Assembly: GCA_905182995.1 (NCBI GenBank)
Contig: CAJJDP010000088.1
Coordinates: forward strand, 267,381-331,380
DNA length: 64,000 nt
Source of the DNA: Paramecium octaurelia
Lineage: Eukaryota; Ciliophora; Oligohymenophorea; Peniculida; Parameciidae
Reading direction: 5' to 3'
In this document: positions 1 through 11,400 of the stretch, piece after piece
Layout: each line of letters starts with the position of its first letter
How positions within the stretch are numbered: position 1 is the first letter of the stretch
Notes under the pieces: model-generated
Told to the model about the DNA's origin: nothing
Databases searched by the model: none
The model's input: only the letters and a program-made list of their open reading frames with translations
Program-made: the position numbers and the translations under genes

Positions 1-1143
1 TCTATATTGATCAAAAATGAGATAAAGAATGAAAATTAGCAATAATAGATAATCAAAAAGTATGAACTAACCTTATAAAAGGATTATAAATCTAAGCATT
101 TTTTCATAAATAAATGAGAATAAATTGCTAGATAAGAATTATACAATTGTCAAGATATTTGAACAAGATTTCTCTTAATATATCCTTAACACATACTTTG
201 GTTTATAGGTCAGAATAGACTTTAAATTAGTGCTGTTAAAAATAAAATTAATTTTGTCAACGGAAATAAAATTGATATTTGTATTCAAATAAAATCAAAA
301 TGGTATTATATTAGTCATTTTTAAATTGAACCAAGATACTAATTTTTCACATTCTAATCATTGAAACTATTTTATTTCTTAGATGAAAGTGACATGAATC
401 TAGACTTCTATTACATTGTTATAAACTCACCTTTGAAAATATTGGTAAGAGTTTATAAGTTTTTCAATTACATCTTGAATTGTAATAAATGCCCTTTAGG
501 AACTTCTCTTTACATTCATATATATATTTAAGAAAAATTTAAAGTGTATTCCCAAGAAGATATAATTTAAGAATATTTCTAAAATTAGAATTTTGTTATT
601 AATTTGTTAAATTAACATACTGAGTGATTCTTATTGTTTATATATAATTTATAATAATCATCGGTCTAATTTGCTTCTGTTAATATATTGGTTTTGTCCG
701 CACTTTGTACATTTGTCATAGAAACAAGTCCTATGAAATATTTTCTTGCATTTTCTGCAGTACTAAGTTCCAATTATATCAAAGATGTAAATATTACCTT
801 TTAGACATTCAGCACATTTAACACTTAATTTTTGACACTATGGACATTTAGAGATGTGTTCTAAGCCATAATCATAGGCACTAGTAGCAATTTTAAATAA
901 AGTTTTATTATTAATGTCGATGAAATTTTATATACTGAATAGGTTAATAGGTAATAGTAAATGAGAGTAGTTTTAGGTGAAATTAAAATCAAAATTAAAG
1001 TCTTGGCATAGTAAATCATACATCAATCTCAGAGATCGTTTTTTAATTAGAAAGTCATATAAAATTTGATTCTAATAAACAACATTATCAAAGTAGTTGA
1101 TTTGAAAGATGATTTTCTTCATATTCTTTTAAATGGTCTCATA
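1..1143. repeat. Direct duplication, copy A (ends at N gap)
   Basis: This block reappears at 1416-2558 with an offset of 1415 and no difference that I noticed. It ends exactly at the N at 1144. It carries the 3' part of the RUN/RH gene and its downstream spacer. The placement against the gap suggests an unmerged contig overlap rather than a true tandem repeat. Confidence 0.9.
658..1143 (-). other. Duplicate 3' fragment of the RUN/RH gene
   Basis: This encodes the last roughly 160 codons of the gene at 2073-3685, including the C-terminal zinc-binding part of the Rubicon-homology domain, with the TGA stop at 658-660. The frame runs into the N gap, so no upstream part exists here. It is most likely a second representation of the same locus and not a separate gene. 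Confidence 0.85.
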
Positions 1144-1144
1144 N
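1144..1144. other. Single-N assembly gap
   Basis: One N stands here. The sequence before it (1-1143) is repeated from 1416 onwards, while 1145-1415 is unique and would be the true upstream neighbour of the repeated block. Confidence 0.9.
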
Positions 1145-2072
1145 CTCACCAAAAGTGCGTAAATAGTCATCGAATAATAAGCTATAATTAATAATATATC
1201 ACTTTATAATTGAAAATAATTGCAAATCATTAAAAACAGATTGAAATCAAACATTTTTGTCTCAAATTGATTTTCCTTAGATCTAGAATTTGATGTGTAT
1301 TTAGTTTTGATCATAAAAAGGTTTCTATTATATATGATAGAGTATTTAAATATAATGGTGAGATAAAAATTAAAGTGAGTCCTTAAACTTAGATGCTTTG
1401 AAATATTAATATATATCTATATTGATCAAAAATGAGATAAAGAATGAAAATTAGCAATAATAGATAATCAAAAAGTATGAACTAACCTTATAAAAGGATT
1501 ATAAATCTAAGCATTTTTTCATAAATAAATGAGAATAAATTGCTAGATAAGAATTATACAATTGTCAAGATATTTGAACAAGATTTCTCTTAATATATCC
1601 TTAACACATACTTTGGTTTATAGGTCAGAATAGACTTTAAATTAGTGCTGTTAAAAATAAAATTAATTTTGTCAACGGAAATAAAATTGATATTTGTATT
1701 CAAATAAAATCAAAATGGTATTATATTAGTCATTTTTAAATTGAACCAAGATACTAATTTTTCACATTCTAATCATTGAAACTATTTTATTTCTTAGATG
1801 AAAGTGACATGAATCTAGACTTCTATTACATTGTTATAAACTCACCTTTGAAAATATTGGTAAGAGTTTATAAGTTTTTCAATTACATCTTGAATTGTAA
1901 TAAATGCCCTTTAGGAACTTCTCTTTACATTCATATATATATTTAAGAAAAATTTAAAGTGTATTCCCAAGAAGATATAATTTAAGAATATTTCTAAAAT
2001 TAGAATTTTGTTATTAATTTGTTAAATTAACATACTGAGTGATTCTTATTGTTTATATATAATTTATAATAA
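1145..2072. other. Spacer, one weak small ORF
   Basis: AT-rich sequence downstream of the RUN/RH gene. The only coding hint is a minus-strand frame from 1934 to 1762. With a 23-nt GTGAG...TAG intron at 1823-1845 it would give a 49-residue peptide of no recognisable family. The intron starts with GTG rather than GTA, so I give the peptide low weight. The same sequence is present in copy A (347-519). Confidence 0.3.
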
Positions 2073-2558
2073 TCATCGGTCTAATTTGCTTCTGTTAATA
2101 TATTGGTTTTGTCCGCACTTTGTACATTTGTCATAGAAACAAGTCCTATGAAATATTTTCTTGCATTTTCTGCAGTACTAAGTTCCAATTATATCAAAGA
2201 TGTAAATATTACCTTTTAGACATTCAGCACATTTAACACTTAATTTTTGACACTATGGACATTTAGAGATGTGTTCTAAGCCATAATCATAGGCACTAGT
2301 AGCAATTTTAAATAAAGTTTTATTATTAATGTCGATGAAATTTTATATACTGAATAGGTTAATAGGTAATAGTAAATGAGAGTAGTTTTAGGTGAAATTA
2401 AAATCAAAATTAAAGTCTTGGCATAGTAAATCATACATCAATCTCAGAGATCGTTTTTTAATTAGAAAGTCATATAAAATTTGATTCTAATAAACAACAT
2501 TATCAAAGTAGTTGATTTGAAAGATGATTTTCTTCATATTCTTTTAAATGGTCTCATA
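1416..2558. repeat. Direct duplication, copy B
   Basis: Second copy of 1-1143, continuous with the complete RUN/RH gene. It is the copy to keep when annotating. Confidence 0.9.
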
Positions 2559-3685
2559 GGCTTCTTTGCTTACTTAATATTTGTTAAAATCAAATTTATT
2601 AAGAATTAGATGAGGAATAACACTTAATTCATTGCTGATGCATTGACGACAAAAAAATAGACCACTATAATGACAATAATATGCCGTTCCTTGAAAAAAG
2701 AAATAAGAGTTCTTCTGAATTTAGGTTTAACAAGCATGACATTATCCTGTAAACTTACTAATTGGTGTTTATTGGCAATTCCAATATTCTTCAATTTGTT
2801 TATCTCTTAATTCTCTCAATAGTTTTGTCGATTTTTTGCATTGAAATGAAATATATTGAGGCATGGCTTTGTGTTACTCTTCATCAGATTCATCTCCTTT
2901 AATGGAATCTTACTCCATCATAGGACTGCCAAAATTGAGGTCTGGAGTTTCCATGTCTTATTTTCTATGTGTGGGTGCATGAGTGGCTGAGTCATCACAA
3001 TCTAAAGAGAAGACATGCTTTATTGGCTGGATGTCTTCGAATTGTTGGAATCTCTCAAAAAGGTCTCCTTACATATTGTTTGATATATTGGGTGGCTGTG
3101 GAAAGAATGTTTTTGTATTAGTTTATTCTCTATACAAAGGTGTTGGTATATCGTAAATCTTATCGCCTATCAAAGTAATATGTTTGCAATAATAACTATC
3201 GAGGATGTCTACCAATTCTCCTTGTCGGATGCATGCATTATTTTAATATTTCTCTTTGGTCTCATTGGATAATATGAATTCCAAAAGAGTGTTCGAATTC
3301 AACTCTAATAAGATCCAAATAGGTGCCTTGAGTCTGTCTACTTTAACGAATTTGAGGCATTTCTAGATGAATTTGGTTGACTTTCTATTCTCGATGATTG
3401 GATAGAGATGACTGAAAAATCCGCTGTGAACTTCTGAAAGTTGTGGACTTTAGATTTGCTAGAGATTTCTAAATTCTATACTAACATATCTAATCCGCTA
3501 TTAAATATCTTAACTAAAACAGCTAATAGCTCTAATATATATTAATCATTTATTGGGACTTCTTGATCCTAATAGGGTATGTGATCAACCAAATTCTTCA
3601 GTTTGCGTAGAATCTGTTAATGATTGTTTTTTCTGCCCATCAAATCTGGAGTAGTCGTTGAGCTCTCTAACTCATATTTCATCAT
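2073..3685 (-). CDS. RUN domain plus Rubicon-homology (RH, DUF4206) protein
   Basis: Predicted 529-residue cytosolic protein with one 23-nt intron at 3459-3481. Removing the intron restores the frame and gives a length divisible by three. Residues about 8-150 look like a RUN domain, including a stretch K-A-P-I-W-I-L-L-E-L-N that fits the RUN core helix. Residues about 300-525 form a Rubicon-homology domain: C-x2-C, then Y-C-H-Y-S-G with F-C-R-Q-C, an I-P segment before K-F-D-F, V-S-K-E-A, and C-terminal C-x2-C pairs ending in F-H-R-T-C and C-T-K-C-G. RUN plus RH is the PLEKHM1/Rubicon arrangement, where RH binds RAB7 on late endosomes. A role in endolysosomal or autophagic traffic is inferred from family. 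The ATG at 3685 begins M-M-K-Y-E. A partial copy lies at 658-1143. Confidence 0.85.
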
Positions 3686-4066
3686 GTTTTAATAAATTTA
3701 TATATTCATATTATGTTTTTCATCGTATCATCAATTTTTCTCATCAATTTGAATTACATTGTTTAAGAAATTCTTATATTGGTTTTAATGGACATATCTC
3801 CATAAAAATTTCAATTTAATACAGAGTTAATTAGTTTGAATGGATGAACACATCAGTAATTTCAAAAAATGTGATGAACATTAGTTTAAGAAATTGGTTT
3901 AATAATTTGCTACAATTATATTGTAAGTTCAATTTTCGTTGACTCTAAGAAATATTAGAGAAGATAAAGATATATTAGTTGTTAATATAATTTAAATGTA
4001 AATGTTTAGTAAAACAGAAAATCTAATGAATTGATGAAGACACAATGAAAGTGAATATCAAAAAAA
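3686..4066. other. Intergenic spacer
   Basis: About 380 bp of AT-rich sequence between two minus-strand genes. No coding frame or structured element was recognised. Confidence 0.6.
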
Positions 4067-4459
4067 TCATTCTATAATCATAGTAGAAGTATTATTGATC
4101 AATCGTGTTTCTAATAAGGTTTAAGACACTCTCTGATGTAGTAACTTAGATGCATAACCGTTCAGTGTTAGTGATTATGTTGACTCAGTTAAACACAAAA
4201 TTGATAACATCTTTTTCTAAGTTTCCATTCTTTTCGTTCTCCAATATTCTTGTTCCTTCAATAGAGGATCTGTTTTTGTTTATATTCCCAAATTGTGAAG
4301 GTATTTCACTATTTATATTTCGGTCTTCTTTTCTTCAGTATTTAATTATATTTCTATAGAATCATTCAATTCTCTTATATTCATAGGACTATCGTAATTT
4401 GCATTTGAAAGCCTAAGAATATCAAAACTTTGATTGGGTTAATCAATTTTTGATTTCAT
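4067..4459 (-). CDS. Small hypothetical protein
   Basis: A 130-residue intronless frame using in-frame TAA/TAG as Gln, from the ATG at 4459 to the TGA at 4067. The protein is hydrophilic, rich in Asn, Gln, Lys and Glu, and has no membrane segment or motif that I recognise. It lies 0.3 kb downstream of the pseudokinase gene on the same strand. A plus-strand frame over the same bases is the weaker reading. Confidence 0.5.
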
Positions 4460-4746
4460 CAAAGCAATATTGAGAGTAATCTAAAAAAAAAATATTTATG
4501 AATTATATAAAGTTTGTTCCCTTAAATACTAAATTTAATTGAAAGTATATTTTAATAAACCAATCAATTCATAAAACACTCATTTCCGTATTGTCTAAGT
4601 CGCCTTACCTAATATCAAATGCTTGTGTATGGATGTTTATCAGAGCAGGGATTTATTTAAACAAGATCCATATTATTTAAAAATCTTAGTGAATAATAGT
4701 ATTATAAAAAATAATTATAATAAAACTTTAAAAAAATTTTTATTAA

Positions 4747-6373
4747 TCAAAGAAATTTCGATGGGTACATAAAACAATGATCATTAAATGAAGGCACCAA
4801 ATTATTTTACTAATTTAATTTTTCGATTTTATCATTTAGCACATTTTCATCCTCATCGTTTGAATCTACAAATGTCTCTGAACTGATCTTCTTCTTTTAC
4901 TTTAATAACATAAAAAGCGAATTCGGATCTTACACCTATTAAATGTGTGGAATATTTTCCTCAGAAAAGTTATTCGTAGTTTTTTTTAAGTCACACTCAC
5001 TATCCTTGATTTCTATAATTGTCCTTAAACTAGGAAGTGCCATTTATTTAACCATCAATTTTTATATCTTTTTTTCTTTATTGTTTATTAGCCAAACATG
5101 TTTTAATGCATCATTTATGCTTATTCTAAGATTATGATGAGGTTATATCATTTTTTTTATTAGATCCAATTAGCTTATACTAAATAGTTATGGGTACTCT
5201 TGAGAAAACTTTTATTTAGTTATCAAATTTTCTTATTCTATTATAAGATTCATTAAGTTTTCTGCCTAACTTTAAAAGTAATTCATCTTGAATGGTTAGG
5301 TGTAATTGAAAAATGTGATCAAACCTAAAATAACTCCTAATTAATAAATATCTGTTGATGATGATGGACATGCTCCTCTGTGTATCTCAGGAGCTATCAA
5401 ATAATTTGGAGTCAAATGTTTATACTTAAATAGGGTATTTTCGTCGTAAAACTAAAATGAGAATTTAATATACTTTATATTGCGAATTAACCAAATAAGT
5501 TCCAAATTCGGTTTTTTTATCTTAATAACAAATAATGTTTTCAAAGGAAACTTTTCCATGAAATAATTCCTCATCTGCAAGTGATCTCAGGGCTACTAAT
5601 ATTGATACGCATATTGTTGCTATTTACTATTAATTGAAGTATGATTTTTTTGATTAATTATAAAATAAATCAAGAGAATTTCCTTTAAAATATTTACAAA
5701 CTATAAATAACATTTATTTATCTTCAAAAACGCCAATAGTTTAAATATAATTACTAATAGATGAATTTCTTAAGATTTTTAAATAATTGTCAAGTAATTC
5801 TGCCTGGTCATAATTTTGAATGCTAGTTAAATTAATCACCTATGAAGCAAATAATGACTTTTGCTTTTTGTGTTAAATTACATAAAAGTTTTAACAAATC
5901 AGCTCTACTACTTTGAATTTTTTATTAAAATTATTTCTTTTGCAATATTTCTTAATACAGGTATTCCATTATTTTAGTGACATCGGGTGAGAAAATATTA
6001 ATACCAATTGTCCATTTGGATTTATGAGCTTCAAAAAGTAGGCTCTAAAATGTGAGGATTAGTATTTCTTTTTTTCAATAAAACAATCATTTAAAACTAG
6101 GCAAAATTGATTGTCATAAATCAATAGTCCTCTGAACTGTGAAATCTTTTTTTGTCCAAACCAATTATCCGCCCATATCGTTGCTACTCCTTCATGCTCT
6201 GGAACACAAATATTGAGAGACAAAGAATCTTTAGGAATCATTTTAATATCAGATTTTAATTCCTTCATCTGTGAATTTCTCATTATCCAATCAAGTTTGG
6301 TTTAATTTTCAAGTACAGCCAATTTATCAAGCCTTTCACTTGAAGCTCTCGGTCTAATATTATTTTTTATCAT
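4747..6373 (-). CDS. PH-like domain pseudokinase
   Basis: Predicted 534 residues with one 22-nt intron at 5452-5473; the length checks exactly. Residues about 30-140 resemble a pleckstrin-homology domain, with alternating strands and a terminal helix containing L-K-Q-W-N. A protein-kinase fold follows. The C-lobe is clear: I-A-P-E-I for the APE motif and S-T-D-I-Y-Q-L-G-V-I-L for helix F. The active site is gone: the catalytic loop reads H-G-K-V-S-F-E-N where H-R-D-x-K-P-x-N is expected, no DFG is present, and the glycine loop is not recognisable. The tail is acidic and Gln/Lys-rich. The frame is intact, so this looks like a maintained pseudokinase acting as a scaffold, which is inference. 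Confidence 0.75.
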
Positions 6374-8018
6374 TTAATTATAAATCAAATATCATGTTCC
6401 AGAATTTAAAAATCTTAATAAGTGTTAATTAACTAATATATGTAAATATGAAAGGAATAAATTAATTAAAATATTAGTGGCATGTATTATGTCTGAAATA
6501 ATTTTGAATTCTACAACATTCCGTCGAAATTCTAAAGATGAATAAGAAAAAATTATAAAGCAAACTCTTTATTAAATATTCTAAGTAATATCAAAATGAA
6601 TCAATTATTATTCATTGTAATAAATTAAGTGAAAATAAAATAAATCAATAAATAAATAATATTAATTAATTTAATTTCAAGCTTTTATTGTCCGCATTCA
6701 AAAAGAAAAATCAAATATAATTATTATAATGAATAATAAAATTTGCGCAAAAATGAATTCTAATGATTTCTCCTCAGAAATTCAGATTATTAACTTATTT
6801 ACTAAATTCAACATTTTTTTAGTACTAGTAATAAAACTCTACATCTACACCAAATTTATTACATTGTCTAATTTAAATAAGTATGTTTTGTAAGTATAAA
6901 GAAAATTTTATGCCAAATGTAAGTCAGATAGGAATTTGATGTCTTCTGCTATAATAGCTTCCTTTCATAATTAACCTTATCAAAATTATTGAAAAGGATT
7001 TGCTTAATTTACTATAATGTAAGTTTAGAATTGCTTATAGTAATAAACAAAAATATTGAAAAATTCTGTTTCGTGGTGCATTTTAAATTTGAGATCTTAA
7101 TTGTAATTTTTAATCAATATTAAGCATCATAATTTGCATTTAAGTAACTTTTTTAAATAGTTTGTTTTTATATTTATTACAAAAAGTCTGACTCTTTATG
7201 ATTACAATCTCAGGTTTAAACTACTCTATCCTTATAGTAAGAACCATCTAATTAGATATCAAATTAATTCCATTTTTGTTATTATTTTTACTTCCTTATA
7301 TACTTAAATAACAATGCTACATAATATATAAAACTTAGGTAAAAAAGAGTTTTGCGTATTTATTTGAATTCAAACTTGTCGAATTTCTTAAATTTTGATT
7401 TTAAAATTAGGGTAATCATTCTAATACTATAGCATAAATTTTTTTAAGGATTAATCATTTAAATTTATTATTAATGGTTTTTATTGAATTAAATGATATT
7501 ATATAGTTTTTTATTTGAATTCTTGAAACTCCTAACAAATAAGGGAGTCGTTATTCTAGAGGGCTTCTATTCTCTATCGCTTTTATTTTTATTAATCAAT
7601 ATCTTTAATGTATGGTACATTTAAAATATAGAAAATCAAAGATATTATGACCCTATAAAAAAATCAAGGAATATCACTTTCTGATGTAGTTGAACCTAAA
7701 TTTAGTTAATAAATCAACTTTAACAAAGCTGATCATTGATCATTACATAATCAATTATAAATTACCTCAATTTTTTAAAAGTATAATCTAATTAAACCAA
7801 ACATCTAAATTTTAGTCTTTGATTTTGAGCAAATGAGATTCAATTAGTAAATGTATATCTCCATAATCAACACTATATTAGAACAGATTAAACATTTTAA
7901 AGTATTAATAAAGAAATAATAATATGTAATAATTAAATATAATAAATTTGAGAAGAATAGTATTTGTCTAGTATTTTTAATTATTACTTTATTTAGTCTA
8001 ATATTATTTTGTTCTTTT
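6374..8018. other. Gene-free AT-rich stretch
   Basis: About 1.6 kb upstream of the pseudokinase gene with no supportable coding frame on either strand under the ciliate code. It contains many A and T runs and an imperfect short palindrome near 7730-7745 built on gatcattgatcatt. No RNA gene was recognised. Confidence 0.5.
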
Positions 8019-8261
8019 TCATAATTTTCGTAATAGGACTATTTTGTTGTAGTATTTATCTATGATTATAGTGATTGGTTCTTCAAAATATAGGTTATAA
8101 TATCAAAGTGAAACTCCACTGACTATAAAATCTTATTTTATAAATTCAGTAAGGAATTTCATCTTAGCAGGACATCCTGATACAGAGTAGAATGTGATTA
8201 GGTATTCTTCCTTTTAGTTTTGATAATGGAAGATTTCATTATCATAGAAATTGGCATCCAT
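8019..8261 (-). pseudogene. Possible small gene or remnant with one internal TGA
   Basis: From the ATG at 8261 an open frame of 52 codons runs to a TGA at 8103, then continues in the same frame for a further 27 codons to the TGA at 8019. Both halves have coding-like composition (Tyr-, Phe-, Lys- and Glu-rich). I found no GT...AG intron that would remove the internal TGA. A second coding-like frame lies just upstream (8261-8375). It may be a gene remnant; the family is unknown. Confidence 0.25.
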
Positions 8262-8413
8262 CCTTGAATGTGACAGTTGATTTATTTGTTGGATTGTAGG
8301 AAATTGAATTAATGCCTTCGATAGTTTTCAGTTTGGGAATGCTGTTAATTATAGTTTGGAGTTGATGAATCATCTAGAATGATCGAGATTGTTCATTATT
8401 AATAATAAATTAT

Positions 8414-11400
8414 ATGAAAAAATAAAGTGAAGAGATTGTTAATGAAATTCGAAAAAGGCAACCCGATAAACCGTTGTCTTTAACAGAGTTAGCTATGATC
8501 AGAGAAATACAATACATGTATTTAAAGAAGGAGAAGTGTGTTTTGGATCTAATAATATAATATTGTTGTGATTGTAATTTGATTTTTAAAAGTATGATTA
8601 GAACGATTCCAAATAAGAGTTTGTGAGAAGGCATTCCTAATGACAACAATTGTTCCATTGCTGCATAGTGAAAATCCAATTGATACAATCAAGAGCGGGA
8701 CCATTATTATTGCATGTTTAAGTGAGAATCAGGAAACCCATAAGAGGATCATCAAGAGTGAATGTCTCCAAAGTCTCACCACTTTGACAAAGAAGAGATT
8801 GCATTTCGATATCACAAAATATGCATTGCAAACAATAGCCAATCTTGCAAAGGTGGCTGCTAATTTTCGTAAGATCTTGGAGTGCAAGATCTTTGAAACC
8901 AATATCTCTGAAAACAAGAACCCTGAGAACTCCGATAACAAAAATCCTGAATAGAACATAAAGGAGAATCTCTCAGTTATAGATTAAGTCTTGCCCAACC
9001 AATCAGAATTGTATGTTCTGTAGATCATATACGAGATGACATCTCAATAACACACCTATATCAATTAGATGTGCAAGATGATGTTGAAGAAGAGATTCAT
9101 CAAAAAGATCATCCACAGCATTGTTTCTGCTGACGTTGATGTTGCTACCTAAGCAATTCTAATCATCAAGTACTTAAAACCCTTATTCAAATAGTTAATT
9201 GATCATCAACAGTAAGAATTTAGATAGACAACAGAACATTGAAAACAAGAATCAGGAGAATATCGAGAGTTCTCCTTAGATCGACAGTAACAACAATAAG
9301 AATTTAAAAAGACTGCTTAAATTGAAACTGCCTCCCAAGTTGCTCTTAACTTACAAGTTATTCCAAGGCCACGAGAATTCCATCAAGATTACCAAGTATA
9401 ATTCCATCTCATCACTTTAGAGCCATTATGCAAACTCTAGAGAATCTATTAAAAATCAAGGACTTTCAATAGCAACTGGTAATGGACAGTTACTATGTCT
9501 TGTGTTTGCAGATGTTTGATACCAATGTTTATGAACTCAATTACTATGGCATTTCGTGTTTAGCTTATATGAGTGAATTGGTTGAATCGCATGACAAGTT
9601 GGTGGAAAAGAAGATTCTTGAATTGATGTATCAAATACTCAAGGATTGCAAGGACCAAAAGATTAAGTAATAGGCATTCAAAATCATATCTTGCATTTCC
9701 TTGAATCCAAAGTATCTACAGAATTTAATTAATATGGGTATGATTGATTTATTAGTTAATTCATTGAACTCAGATGAAAAAGCATGTAAGATTTATAGTA
9801 TTCTTTCCCTTAGTAATCTTTCATGCTCTTAAAATTTTCATAAATACATAGGCAACATCAACATCAAATTATTAATACACATATTGGAATTATCCGATCC
9901 TTCTAATCACGCAGTCCTGAGAGCTGCTGCAAATACACTAGCCAACATTTCTATTGATCACACTTACTAATAGAACTTTCTAAAAGATCCAGAAAAAACG
10001 ATCATTCTAAAATTAATCTATTCTGCAACTGATATCATCCTAATTAAATCAATCATCATTATATTCACCAACATAAGCACCAACAGCAATCTAATAACTG
10101 ATTTAGCATAATAAGATATATTGAATTGTCTCTTTCTATTGTATTAGAAAGACTATGAGGAGTTAAGAGGGTATCTATCTCGTTGTTTGAGTGCATTGTC
10201 AGTGGTTCCAGAATGCAAGAAGTTGATTTTGCAGAAAGGATTCATGAAATCTTTAGTCAATTCCATATATAAATCGAATAGGGAAACTAAAAGAATGATA
10301 CTCTTATCAATAATGATGATGTTGTCAATAAATGAGGAATTCCAAAAGCAATTCATAAATGAATAAGGAACTGAATGTCTGTTGTATTTGATGTCATAAA
10401 GTGACAACTTTCATGCCTACATAGCTGCTAAGAGTTTCGTGTTGATAAGTAGAATGGAATCCTCGTTATCACAAGTGGCTAGAAAATCTATTTGCGAGAG
10501 TGTGGCTAAATATTCTCTTACAAGGGAGAGAAGAATCTTGAAGGAGGGTCTTCGATTCTTTGTCAACATTATCATCCACAAACGTCCCAAGGCTTTCATC
10601 ATAAATCATCTCTGCTACCTTGCTCATGAAGTGTTGAAAGGTGATGAATAAGATGCCCAATAATTAGGAATGTTTGCTTTCATGTTGTTATCAGAGTAAC
10701 AAATTTATCATGAAACTGTTATGGCACATGATCAACTACTCTAGACTATTGCAAATAAAGTATTCAAAAGCAATAGTACTAATGATTTAAATCCTTAAAA
10801 TGCAACCTTTTTAAGTATTGCTATAATGAATTTGTCATTAAATCTAAACAATCTAGAAAAACTACTGAATTTCAAGTTCATTAAAGTCATGAGGGATATC
10901 TGTGTGATGTTAACAAAGAACCCAGAAAAGGATCCTGAATTCGATTTCCGCACTTACCTCTTTACCTTCATACGTTAATTACTAAAAATTACAAACCTGT
11001 AGGAGAAACTACCAGAAATCTTCAAATAGGGAGCTACGTAGATCATTTAAGAATTGATTCTATCTAATAAAAGCTATTTCTTTAGGAGTCTGTTAGAGAG
11101 CATCAACATTCTAATTTCTATGTCTGACAAATATCCATCAGACATCCTGAATGTGATTGTTAAATTGGCTGATCCAGATTATGAGATAGAGGATGAGGAA
11201 TCATTACCGTTGAGAGTGTATGTGTTGAATAGGATGTCCTACAATCCTCATTCTCTAGAGTACTTCAAATAATCAAAGATTGTACCATTTTTAAGTGAGA
11301 AAATGCAATAAGATCTTTCATTCTTAAACATTTCCTAATATTTCTGCTCATTATTAGCAAATATTTCAAAAGAAAATGAAATTCTGAACCAGATTTTTGA

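Noticed and set aside
4150-4359. Plus-strand open frame of 69 codons under the standard code
   Set aside because: The minus strand carries a longer 130-codon frame under the ciliate code; the plus-strand frame is Phe/Ser/Leu-rich, as expected of an antisense shadow.
8640-8954. Apparent separate gene of 104 codons
   Set aside because: It is an internal piece of the giant ARM gene; TAG here is Gln, and a 28-nt intron at 8574-8601 joins it to the upstream exon.
9181-9260. Programmed frameshift in the ARM gene
   Set aside because: A 25-nt GTACTT...ATAG intron at 9170-9194 explains the frame change and makes the gene length divisible by three.
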